A stretch of DNA of 64,000 nucleotides from Vagococcus hydrophili (lineage in GTDB: Bacteria > Bacillota > Bacilli > Lactobacillales > Vagococcaceae), in contig NZ_CP049887.1 of assembly GCF_011304195.1 (NCBI RefSeq), forward strand, positions 1,984,001-2,048,000, in the 5' to 3' direction. A program made the position numbers and the translations under genes. Under the pieces are notes generated by a model. That model searched no databases and was not told the DNA's origin. It was given only the letters and a program-made list of their open reading frames with translations. Positions 43,433 through 51,846 of the stretch are shown here, piece after piece (position 1 is the first letter of the stretch; each line of letters starts with the position of its first letter).

Positions 43433-44092
43433 TTATTGATTAAAAACTTTTTTTAACACTTTTCTAGCGCCTAAATCTTGGGTCTCGCGGTAATTGTCTT
43501 TATGAATTTCTGTCATTCTTTGAAGTTGTTTTTCTGAAAGAGTCATAGATTCAATCAAGACGTACCACTCAACATTTTCAGTTAGAGGTGGTGTTGTTAG
43601 TGAACCAAGATAGTGATAATAGTCTAAGTTTTTAGGGACTAAGTTAAGTAAATTAATATGGTTATCAAATTCAGATTCGTCCAAGTGACTTAGAATATCA
43701 TCAATGGTTGAATTAGCTGCTCCGACTTCGAAATGGACAGCAATAACAGCCATTTTACCACTCTCAGATTGATGCACGAGATGAAGTTCTAAGGGGAAAT
43801 CTTTCCCATCAATGGTATGCTCACCTTTAGCGTGAAAATGAAATTGTTGAAACTCAAATTTTCGATTATTAATGGATGCCACACCATTTAAATAACCTTG
43901 AATACAGTAGCCTGTATTAACAATAGCGTTTGCTTTTTTTCGGTAACGTAAGATAATATCGCCATCATCATTCATTGGTAGAGTATCATTGTTTACTATA
44001 TCTATTGGAGATTGGTATTGGTGAGATGGGCAAACCCATTCTTCTTTTTTTTCATAGTTCCAATCCACAGCATTAAATTTAATTTTTTTCAT
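43433..44092 (-). CDS. alpha-class carbonic anhydrase
   Basis: A 219-residue zinc enzyme that interconverts CO2 and bicarbonate. NAVDWNYE and QSPIDIV are at the N-terminus. The zinc-binding His are in QFHFHAKGEHTIDG and LELHLVHQSE. LGSLTTPPLTENVEWYVL is the family C-terminal signature. No signal peptide is seen, unlike many bacterial alpha-class enzymes that are exported, so a cytoplasmic location is likely. It is monocistronic. The alpha class is less frequent than beta or gamma types in lactic acid bacteria. Confidence 0.93.
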   Translation of the reverse strand: MKKIKFNAVDWNYEKKEEWVCPSHQYQSPIDIVNNDTLPMNDDGDIILRYRKKANAIVNTGYCIQGYLNGVASINNRKFEFQQFHFHAKGEHTIDGKDFPLELHLVHQSESGKMAVIAVHFEVGAANSTIDDILSHLDESEFDNHINLLNLVPKNLDYYHYLGSLTTPPLTENVEWYVLIESMTLSEKQLQRMTEIHKDNYRETQDLGARKVLKKVFNQ

Positions 44093-44190
44093 ACGTTTGG
44101 ACTCCTTAATAAAGAATAAGTTGTAAAAATTTTACCTAAAAAAAAGGAATTGTACAAATATAACGCATTGAAAAGAATAAAAAAAATAAC

Positions 44191-44510
44191 TTGACTTCTT
44201 AGAATAGTTCCTGTAAATTAATACTCAACATAACAAATGTATTCCGTTGAATAGGAAAGTATGAATAATAAGTAGCGTAGAGAGATCTTGGTTGGTGAAA
44301 AAGATTGTACAAGTTATTTAGAAAATGGCCTTGGAGGAAAATCGTCGATAAGTAGGCGATTAACGGGTAGCTCACCGATATCAGGAGCACTAATAACTCT
44401 AGTTACTTTTTGGAGCGTTAGTTGAGGGAAACAAATTGTTTCTAAAAAAAGGTGGTACCGCGAATAATATTCGCCCTTTTATTAGCTTAGGCTAGTAAAA
44501 GGGTTTTTTT
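44191..44510 (+). promoter_or_regulatory. Met-specific T-box leader 1 with promoter (metNIQ)
   Basis: A promoter TTGACT (44191), 17 bp, TAAATT (44214) starts a leader with the stem I features GAGAG...GGTTGGTG (about 44280-44298), a specifier region GAAAATGGC with ATG at 44325-44327, the T-box AGGTGGTACCGCG (44450-44462) and a terminator (44474-44503, nine T after). Uncharged tRNA-Met would stabilise the antiterminator and allow read-through to the second T-box and metNIQ. Confidence 0.88.
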
Positions 44511-44559
44511 TTATATCAAAAAAGCATTGATTAAGTAAGTATATTAAGAAATCATTTAA

Positions 44560-44795
44560 AAGAGAGCTTCGGTTGGTGAAAAGAAGTAATGAGGAATTAA
44601 TAGAAAATGGCTTAAGAGCATTTTTATCCAAGTCTTGAGTATAAGGATAAAACGGCAGCGTCCGTTATCACGCTAGAGTATGATGGTACTTGAAGAGTAG
44701 TTACATGTGAGTGTAGCTAAAAATGAGGTGGTAACGCGTTAAAAACGTCCTCAAAAGCATTGTTTAGGCAATGTTTTTGAGGGCGTTTTTTATTT
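44560..44795 (+). promoter_or_regulatory. Met-specific T-box leader 2 (metNIQ)
   Basis: A second, complete T-box follows the first: GAGAG...GGTTGGTG (44562-44579), specifier GAAAATGGC with ATG 44607-44609, T-box GAGGTGGTAACGCG (44725-44738) and a terminator (44746-44784) with a T tract 25 bp before metN. The specifier context is identical to that of T-box 1. Two in series should give steeper control by tRNA-Met charging. Confidence 0.88.
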
Positions 44796-44814
44796 ATATA
44801 AAAGGAGTGGGAAA

Positions 44815-45888
44815 ATGATTAGATTAGAAAAAATAGACGTAACCTTTAAGCAAGATAAAAAAGAAATTAAGGCAGTTAGAGATGTTTCTCTTGAGGTAAA
44901 AAAGGGAGAAATATTTGGGATTGTGGGTTATTCAGGAGCTGGAAAAAGTACTTTAGTTCGAGTGATTAATTTACTACAACGACCAACAAATGGAGAAGTC
45001 AAAGTACGAGGAACATCTCTTACTAAATTGAACAGTAAAGAATTACGAGAAGAGCGGAAAAATATAGGGATGATTTTTCAACATTTTAATTTGATGAATC
45101 AACGAACGATTTATGACAATGTAGATTTTTCATTAAAGTATTCTAAGTTATCAAAAGCAGCAAGACAGAAAAAAGTTTTAGACTTACTAAAATTAGTTGG
45201 TTTAGAAGATAAGGTGACAGCCTACCCAAACCAATTATCTGGGGGACAAAAACAACGGGTCGCCATTGCTAGAGCTTTAGTCAATGACCCTGAAATACTA
45301 TTATGTGATGAAGCGACTAGCGCTCTTGATCCTAAAACCACGGCTCAAATTTTAGAATTATTAAAAGAATTAAATGAGAAATTAAACTTAACCATTGTTT
45401 TAATTACTCATGAGATGCAAGTCGTGAAAAACATTTGTCACCGAGTTGCGGTGATGGAAGATGGAAAAGTGATTGAGGAAAAACGGACGATTGAATTATT
45501 CAGTAACCCAGAAAAAGAATTATCTCAAGATTTTATAAAAACAGCGACTCACATCGATCAAGCACTGGAAACTATTTTAAACCATCAAGTCTTATCTAGC
45601 TTAGCCGTAGATGAAGAACTCGTTGAGTTATCATATGTAGGAAATCAAACGGCAGAACCGTTAATTGCTGATTTATATAGTAAGTTCCAAGTGAAGACTA
45701 ATATTTTATACGGCAATATCGAGATTATTCAAGACACACCAATCGGGCATTTGATTGTTAATTTAAAAGGAAACAGTACCCAAAGAAGTAAGGCTTTAAG
45801 CTATTTAGAAACACAACAAGTTAAGGTCAAAACAATTAAACAAACGAAAGAAAAACAAATTATTTCTTTAGTAGAAGGAGGATTTTAA
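44815..45888 (+). CDS. metN: methionine ABC transporter ATP-binding protein MetN
   Basis: A 357-residue ATPase with Walker A GYSGAGKSTLVR, signature LSGGQKQRVAIARAL, Walker B ILLCDEATSALDP and a C-terminal NIL regulatory domain (about residues 265-345). Its last base overlaps the metI start codon. Met-specific T-boxes upstream confirm the substrate. RBS AAAGGAGTGG. Confidence 0.95.
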   Translation: MIRLEKIDVTFKQDKKEIKAVRDVSLEVKKGEIFGIVGYSGAGKSTLVRVINLLQRPTNGEVKVRGTSLTKLNSKELREERKNIGMIFQHFNLMNQRTIYDNVDFSLKYSKLSKAARQKKVLDLLKLVGLEDKVTAYPNQLSGGQKQRVAIARALVNDPEILLCDEATSALDPKTTAQILELLKELNEKLNLTIVLITHEMQVVKNICHRVAVMEDGKVIEEKRTIELFSNPEKELSQDFIKTATHIDQALETILNHQVLSSLAVDEELVELSYVGNQTAEPLIADLYSKFQVKTNILYGNIEIIQDTPIGHLIVNLKGNSTQRSKALSYLETQQVKVKTIKQTKEKQIISLVEGGF

Positions 45889-46568
45889 TGAACGAGTTGA
45901 TACAGAATTTGTTACCTAATGCCTCACAGATTCCCAATGAATTTGTTGATGCGACGATTCAAACAATTTACATGGTTTTTTGGACCACGTTAATTGCAGG
46001 CATTTTAGGAATATTACTTGGTTTATTGCTGATTATTATTGGACCTAAGGGGTTCTTAAAAAATAATTGGTTATACAACATACTAGATAAAGTGATTAAT
46101 ACAGTGAGGTCGATTCCTTTTATTATTTTACTGACCTTATTGGGAGTGGTGACTCGTTTCATTGTTGGAACAACCATTGGTGAAACGGCTGCACTTGTTC
46201 CTTTGATTATTGGGGTGGTTCCTTTTTACGCGCGTCAAATCGAGAATACCCTTTTAGAAGTTGACCCTGGTGTGATTGAGGCAGCAGAATCAATGGGAAC
46301 GTCACCTGTAGGAATTTTATTTAGAGTTTATTTAATCGAAGGGTTACCAGGAATTGTTCGAGTTTCTGCAGTTACGGTGATTAACGTGATTGGTTTTACC
46401 GCCATGGCTGGAGCTGTGGGTGCCGGAGGTTTAGGTAATTTAGCTGTCACAAGAGGTTACAACAGATTTCAAACAGATATTACAGTAGTAGCGACACTGT
46501 TAATCTTAGTTTTAGTTTTTACGAGTCAATGGGCAAGCAATAAAATAATTAAAAAAATTAGTCATTAA
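45888..46568 (+). CDS. metI: methionine ABC transporter permease MetI
   Basis: A 226-residue permease with about five helices and the EAA loop EAAESMGTSPVGILFRVYLIEGLPGIVRVSAVTVINVIGFTAMAGAVGAGGLG, typical of MetI. The ATG overlaps the metN stop codon, with AGGAGG just upstream. Confidence 0.95.
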   Translation: MNELIQNLLPNASQIPNEFVDATIQTIYMVFWTTLIAGILGILLGLLLIIIGPKGFLKNNWLYNILDKVINTVRSIPFIILLTLLGVVTRFIVGTTIGETAALVPLIIGVVPFYARQIENTLLEVDPGVIEAAESMGTSPVGILFRVYLIEGLPGIVRVSAVTVINVIGFTAMAGAVGAGGLGNLAVTRGYNRFQTDITVVATLLILVLVFTSQWASNKIIKKISH

Positions 46569-46583
46569 AAAGGAGAAATTATC

Positions 46584-47423
46584 ATGAAAAAAATATTAAA
46601 AGCAAGTTTAATCTTATTAGCTATTACAGGAATCGCCGCAGGATGTTCTAAGGGAGATGCCAAAGAAAGTAAAGAAGAGCAAAAAACAGTAAAGTTAGGC
46701 GTGATTGGTGCAGATACAGATGTTTGGGATGATGTTCAAAGTCGTTTAAAGGATGAAGGAATTAAGTTAGAATATGTGAAATTTAGTGATTACAATCAAC
46801 CAAATGGGGCTTTAGCAGATGGTTCCATTGATTTGAACGCCTTCCAACATCAATTCTTTTTAGATAATTACAACAAAGAACACAAAACTGATTTAGTATC
46901 CATTGGGAACACAGTAAATGCACCAATGGGAATTTATTCAGATAAAGTAAAAGACCTCAAAGAACTAAAAGAGGGAGCTGAAATTGCGATACCTAATGAT
47001 GTAACCAATGGTGGTCGTGCTCTGTTACTACTTCAAACAGCAGGTATCATTAAAATTGATCCAAGCAAAGGACAAGCACCAACCGTTTCAGATATTACTG
47101 AGAATAAAAAGAAGGTAAAAGTGACAGAACTAGATGCGGCTCAAACGGCAAGAGCGCTGCAAGATGTAGATATTTCAGTGATTAATAGTGGGGTCGCCGT
47201 TGATTCTGGTTTTAATCCTCATAAAGATGCGATTTTTGAAGAACCAGTGGATGAAAAATCAAAACCTTACGTAAATATAATTGTTGCTAGAAAAGAAGAT
47301 GAAAACAATAAAGTATACCAAAAAATAGTGGATGCTTATCAGACAGAGGAAACAAAGAAAGTTATCGAGAAAACTTCTAAAGAGACAAGTTTTCCAGCGT
47401 GGGAAACATTTGGACGAAAATAA
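46584..47423 (+). CDS. metQ: methionine-binding lipoprotein MetQ
   Basis: A 279-residue NlpA-family receptor with lipobox GIAAGCSKG (Cys at about residue 21). The mature sequence has KLGVIGADTDVWDDV, DLNAFQHQFFLDNYN and TVNAPMGIYSDK, standard for MetQ. It completes the D/L-methionine importer. RBS AAAGGAG precedes ATG 46584. Confidence 0.95.
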   Translation: MKKILKASLILLAITGIAAGCSKGDAKESKEEQKTVKLGVIGADTDVWDDVQSRLKDEGIKLEYVKFSDYNQPNGALADGSIDLNAFQHQFFLDNYNKEHKTDLVSIGNTVNAPMGIYSDKVKDLKELKEGAEIAIPNDVTNGGRALLLLQTAGIIKIDPSKGQAPTVSDITENKKKVKVTELDAAQTARALQDVDISVINSGVAVDSGFNPHKDAIFEEPVDEKSKPYVNIIVARKEDENNKVYQKIVDAYQTEETKKVIEKTSKETSFPAWETFGRK

Positions 47424-47483
47424 TAAATATATAGACCACTTTAAGAAATATTGCTTAAATTTAGAGCTAATATTACAAAAGTG

Positions 47484-47513
47484 TTACAAAGCATGTTAGG
47501 ATGTAGTTATAAA
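47484..47513 (+). promoter_or_regulatory. promoter of the Ig-repeat surface protein gene
   Basis: TTACAA (47484-47489) and TATAAA (47508-47513) are 18 bp apart, about 35 bp upstream of the gene start. No clear terminator was seen between metQ and this promoter. Confidence 0.5.
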
Positions 47514-47541
47514 TAGAGTTTTAATACAGAAGAAAGGGTGA

Positions 47542-49539
47542 ATGAAAATGAAAAAGTTTAGAATTGCTGTTGTTGCTTTGTACTTTTTGTCTTTTGTTTC
47601 TCCTGTAGTGTCTCTAGCGGCTACAGCTCCTAAAAAAGTGAATAATGGAACAACCAAAAAAGAAGTCAAATCTTCCTTTGTTATGAAAAATAGTCAAGTG
47701 ACAGTTGGAGATAAATGGTCTTCTGATTTAAACTTTGTCTCAGCAACAGATGACGCAGGTAAAAAACTAGTTTGGAAAGATATTAGTAAAAATGTGACAA
47801 CCAAAGGAACGGTGGATACGGCAAAAGTTGGTAAGTATCCGGTCACCTATACATGGAATAAGATTACCCAAACAGTTAATGTTGAAGTCATCGAAAAACC
47901 AAAACCTAAAATAGCCTTAAAAGAAATTAAAGCTAAAAGTGTGACCATCACTCAAGGTCAAAATTTTGATGTGTCACAAGTCTTTGAATCAGCGACAACA
48001 ACAGATGGTAAAGTTCTTAGTTACAATGATGTTGTTAGTTTACTCAAAGTTGAAAACTTAGTTAACACGAATCAACCAGGAACCTACAATGTAACGTTCA
48101 CAAGTGGCACTTTAAAAGCAGTTTCTACAGTGACAGTTGTTGCTAAAAAAGTTGAACCCACTGAATTGAAAGTTGTAAATAGTACGTTGAAAGTGGGAGA
48201 TAAATGGTCACCAAATATGAATTTCCAAGGTGTCCTTATGTCGGACGGCACCATGTTAAATTGGAATCAAGTAGCCAAAGATTTAGTAGTAAGTGGTGGC
48301 GTTGATACGACAAAAGCTGGTAATTACGATATCACTTATCAATACGGTAACTTCAAACAGACTATTACAGTAACAGTTGAAGCAAAAGAAATCATCACTG
48401 TTCAAGAGATTAAAGTTAAAGATACAACGTTGACTGCCAATGCTAAATGGGAAGCCAAAGATAATTTTGATTATGTCCTACTTTCAAATGGACAAAAACA
48501 AACTTGGGATGAAATTGGTAAAGATATTGTTGTTAAGGGTGCAGTGGATACAACTAAGCCTGATACTTACAAAGTAACTTATACATACGGTGGGAAAGAA
48601 GCTGTAGCAACGATTAATGTGAAAGCTCAAGAAATGGTGAAAGTTCAAGAAGTGGTGGTGAAAGATAGCGCATTAGAATTAAATTCTAAATGGGAAGCTA
48701 AGGATAATTTCAACTATGTTCTCATGTCAGATGGTACCAAACGTGAGTTTAAAGACGTTGAAAAAGAGTTGAAAATTAAAGGTGAGGTTAATACAAAAAA
48801 AGCTGGTACTTACAAAGTGGTTTACACTTTAGAAGATAAATCAGCCACAGCCACAATTAATGTGAAAGCCCAAGAAGTCGTGAAAGTTCAAGAAATTTCA
48901 GTGAAAGATACGAATTTACCACGAGGTACTAAATGGAAAGCTAGAGATAACTTCAATTATGTGTTAATGTCAGATGGCACGAAACGTCAATGGAAAGATG
49001 TTGAAAAAGAGATTAAGGTGACTGGTAAAGTTGATAATCAACAGGCAGGAACCTACAAAGTAACTTATAAATACGAAGATAAAGAAGCAACTGCTAAAGT
49101 GACGGTTAAGGACATGGAAGTGATTAAAGTCCAAAGTATAACTTTAAAGAATACAACCCTTGATTATGGTAGTAAGTGGGAAGCAAAAGACAACTTCGTC
49201 AGTGCTCGTTTAACAAGTGGCGTGGATCAAAGTTGGAAAGACGTCGCTAAAGATATTAAAGTTAAAGGCTCAGTAGATACGCAAAAGCCTGGTACGTATA
49301 AAGTTGTTTACACATTAGCAGATAAATCTGAAACAGCAACCATTACTGTTAAAGAGAAGAAAAAAGCAGTGGTTAAGCCAACAACCAAAACAACGAAAAA
49401 AACATATCCTGTCACAACTAGAAAAACATTACCTCAAACAGGAACGAAGGAAAACATCAAACTCTTCGTAGGTGGTATTTCTCTAGTTATCGGGGTAGGA
49501 TCTCTTCTTATCATTAAACTAAGAAAAGAAGAACTGTAA
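47542..49539 (+). CDS. LPXTG surface protein with seven Ig-like repeats
   Basis: A 665-residue protein with a signal peptide (residues 1-27) and seven repeats of about 80 residues, followed by a Thr/Lys linker and LPQTG with a membrane helix and KLRKEEL tail. The repeats share KWEAKDNF-YVLMSDGT-W-DV-K-I-VKG-VDT-KAGTYKVTY; repeats 4-6 are the most alike (VKVQEI/V at the start), so they look recently duplicated. The fold resembles bacterial Ig-like domains. It probably acts as a stalk or adhesin, but no binding domain is seen. ATG 47548 has better RBS spacing to AAAGGGTG. Confidence 0.9.
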   Translation: MKMKKFRIAVVALYFLSFVSPVVSLAATAPKKVNNGTTKKEVKSSFVMKNSQVTVGDKWSSDLNFVSATDDAGKKLVWKDISKNVTTKGTVDTAKVGKYPVTYTWNKITQTVNVEVIEKPKPKIALKEIKAKSVTITQGQNFDVSQVFESATTTDGKVLSYNDVVSLLKVENLVNTNQPGTYNVTFTSGTLKAVSTVTVVAKKVEPTELKVVNSTLKVGDKWSPNMNFQGVLMSDGTMLNWNQVAKDLVVSGGVDTTKAGNYDITYQYGNFKQTITVTVEAKEIITVQEIKVKDTTLTANAKWEAKDNFDYVLLSNGQKQTWDEIGKDIVVKGAVDTTKPDTYKVTYTYGGKEAVATINVKAQEMVKVQEVVVKDSALELNSKWEAKDNFNYVLMSDGTKREFKDVEKELKIKGEVNTKKAGTYKVVYTLEDKSATATINVKAQEVVKVQEISVKDTNLPRGTKWKARDNFNYVLMSDGTKRQWKDVEKEIKVTGKVDNQQAGTYKVTYKYEDKEATAKVTVKDMEVIKVQSITLKNTTLDYGSKWEAKDNFVSARLTSGVDQSWKDVAKDIKVKGSVDTQKPGTYKVVYTLADKSETATITVKEKKKAVVKPTTKTTKKTYPVTTRKTLPQTGTKENIKLFVGGISLVIGVGSLLIIKLRKEEL

Positions 49540-49549
49540 ATATATAACC

Positions 49550-49591
49550 AAAAGAGCAGCAACAGGAGTAAAAACCTGTTGTTGCTCTTTT
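49550..49591 (+). terminator. terminator after the Ig-repeat gene
   Basis: A 17-bp inverted repeat (AAAAGAGCAGCAACAGG with CCTGTTGTTGCTCTTTT, one mismatch) with an 8-nt loop ends in a T run. Confidence 0.9.
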
Positions 49592-49601
49592 AATTATCTC
49601 T

Positions 49602-49629
49602 AAAAAAAGAGACTCACAAGTTCTGTGAG
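49602..49629 (-). terminator. terminator after treP
   Basis: On the minus strand CTCACA pairs with TGTGAG (49613-49629), followed by TCTCTTTTTTT. It ends the treP transcript. Confidence 0.75.
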
Positions 49630-49647
49630 CCCCTCAATGATAACCTC

Positions 49648-51603
49648 TTATAAAACGTCGGCTTCTCCAATAAGTTCTGAGTGTGCGACTGTGTTTGTTT
49701 TGCTTAATGTCATTAATGGTGCTTTATCAACGTTTGTTAAAGCAACGATAATGTCAGTTTGTTTACCAGCGCTTGCAACAGCGTCTAAATCCATTGTAGC
49801 GATTAAAGTGTCAGCAGTTACGCTATCTCCTTCTGAAACTTTTACATCAAATGGCTTACCAGCAAGTTCGACAGTATCTAATCCCATATGAATCAGAACT
49901 TCAATGCCTAAGCTAGAAGTAATGCCAATCGCGTGTTTTGTATTGAAAATATTCGTTACTTTTCCTTCAACAGGAGCGTAAACATGTGTATCTGTAGGTT
50001 TAATGGCAAATCCGTCACCCATCATTTTTTGAGAAAAGACTGGATCAGGTACTTCTGTAATTGGAATACAAGATCCGTTTACTGGAGCGTAAAAACTTTC
50101 AGTACCAACTTGAGTTACTTCTGGATTAGAAACGGCTTCTTCTTCATTGATAGTAGGTGCATCAACTTTCCCACCAACAGGATCTAATTTATTTAAGATA
50201 CCACGTTGTCTGAAGAAAATAGTCAAAATAATTGGTACAACGATAGCGATTGCCATTCCGATACCAAAATTAATTTTTGAACCAGATTGAATAGATATAA
50301 GGGCAGGTAAACCACCAATACCCACACCAATTGCTTTAACGTTCATCACAGTGATGTAGCATCCAGCAATACCAGAACCAATCATTGCAGCAACGAAAGG
50401 ATATAGGAATTTTAAGTTAATCCCAAACATAGCAGGCTCAGTAACACCTAAGTAAGCTGAAATAGTAGAAGGAATTGAAACTTGTTCTTCTCTTTTATTT
50501 CCTCTATGTAGATAAACAACTGCTAATACCGCAGAACCTTGAGCAATATTGGATAAAGCAACCATTGGCCAAAGTGTTGTATAGCCAAGGTCAGCAACCA
50601 TTTGTAAATCAATGGTTAACATTAAATGATGTAAACCAGTGATAACAAGTGGTGCGTAGAATGTTCCATAAATAATACCGAATAACCAAGAGAAGTTAGA
50701 ATCAATTGCTGTAGAAACGACGTTAGTAATTTGGCTACCAATAGCCCAACCAACTGGACCTAAGATAACATGTGCAGCTAATACAGTTGGTACTAATGAA
50801 AGAAAAGGTACGAAAATCATTGAAATTGATTGTGGGACATACTTTCTAAAGAAAATCTCTAGATAAGCTAACATGAAACCGGCTAACATGGCTGGAATAA
50901 CTTGGGCTTGATACCCAATCATTTGAACTTGCGCAAACCCAAAGTCCCAAACAGGGATATCAGCTGCAGCAGTTGATGCTACCCCGTATGCATTTAGAAG
51001 TTGTGGGGAAACTAGGGTAATCCCTAGGACAATTCCTAAAATCTGAGTCGTCCCCATTTTTTTAGCAATACTCCATGTAATCCCAACTGGTAGGAAATGG
51101 AAGATAGCTTCACCAATTAACCAAAGAAACGAGTGAACACCTGCCCAAAATTGTGAATGTTCAATGATCGTTTGACCACCAAAAGCGCCAATTGGCACAC
51201 CGTCCATTAAATTTCTAAAACCGAGAATCAAACCACCAATAATAATTGCAGGGATAATAGGGGCAAATACTTCTGCTAAAACAGAAACCGCACGTTGAAC
51301 CACGTTTAAGTTTTGTTTAGCTGCTTCTTTTCCAGCGTCCTTAGAGACACCAGAGATACCAGATACTGCTGAAAAATCATTAAAGAAAACGGGTACATCA
51401 TTTCCGATAATAACTTGAAACTGTCCAGCATTCGTGAACATTCCTTTGACGACTGGGATGTCATCGATTTTGTCTTCATCTGCTTTACTCGGGTCGTTTA
51501 AAACAAAGCGCATACGAGTGGCACAATGACTAACTGCAGCGATATTATCTTTACCACCAATAAATTCAAGTAAATCTTGAGCTTCCTTTTGATATTTTCC
51601 CAT
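49648..51603 (-). CDS. treP: trehalose-type PTS transporter EIIBCA
   Basis: A 651-residue permease with EIIB at residues 1-90 (phospho-Cys in VSHCATRMRF), EIIC at about 100-460 with ten or so helices (GITGLHH-like TGLHHLMLTIDLQ, GVTEPAMFGINLKF) and EIIA at about 500-651 (phospho-His in EVLIHMGLDTVEL). It imports and phosphorylates a glucoside. Pairing with a GH65 phosphorylase and a TreR-type GntR regulator supports trehalose. The start is ATG 51603, with AAGGAG 8 bp upstream; GTG 51612 overlaps that RBS. Confidence 0.92.
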   Translation of the reverse strand: MGKYQKEAQDLLEFIGGKDNIAAVSHCATRMRFVLNDPSKADEDKIDDIPVVKGMFTNAGQFQVIIGNDVPVFFNDFSAVSGISGVSKDAGKEAAKQNLNVVQRAVSVLAEVFAPIIPAIIIGGLILGFRNLMDGVPIGAFGGQTIIEHSQFWAGVHSFLWLIGEAIFHFLPVGITWSIAKKMGTTQILGIVLGITLVSPQLLNAYGVASTAAADIPVWDFGFAQVQMIGYQAQVIPAMLAGFMLAYLEIFFRKYVPQSISMIFVPFLSLVPTVLAAHVILGPVGWAIGSQITNVVSTAIDSNFSWLFGIIYGTFYAPLVITGLHHLMLTIDLQMVADLGYTTLWPMVALSNIAQGSAVLAVVYLHRGNKREEQVSIPSTISAYLGVTEPAMFGINLKFLYPFVAAMIGSGIAGCYITVMNVKAIGVGIGGLPALISIQSGSKINFGIGMAIAIVVPIILTIFFRQRGILNKLDPVGGKVDAPTINEEEAVSNPEVTQVGTESFYAPVNGSCIPITEVPDPVFSQKMMGDGFAIKPTDTHVYAPVEGKVTNIFNTKHAIGITSSLGIEVLIHMGLDTVELAGKPFDVKVSEGDSVTADTLIATMDLDAVASAGKQTDIIVALTNVDKAPLMTLSKTNTVAHSELIGEADVL

Positions 51604-51624
51604 GTTTGTCACTCCTTTTTATTT

Positions 51625-51830
51625 AACTTGTCTAGTCAAGTTGTTTTTTACAAATTAATCATAACTATTTTTGCATTTTTTTGCAAGCGTTTTTATGTAA
51701 AAATATTTTTTTAAAGGTATAAACCTTTATATGATAAGGTTTTATAAAAAGCGTTATTTAATATTATTATCTTTTGAATTGTCAATCGACTATTTTTTTG
51801 CTATTATAATTTTATAAATGTATATACAAG
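51625..51830. promoter_or_regulatory. divergent control region of the trehalose genes
   Basis: The 243-bp gap between treP and the GH65 gene holds AACTTGTCTAGTCAAGTT (51625-51642, imperfect palindrome) close to treP and TGTATATACA (51819-51828, perfect palindrome) close to the GH65 gene. Both resemble TreR operators as known in Bacillus. TGCAAGCGTTTTTA (51682-51695) is cre-like. Repression by TreR and catabolite control are inferred. Confidence 0.6.
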
Positions 51831-51846
51831 TATAAGGGGTGTATTT

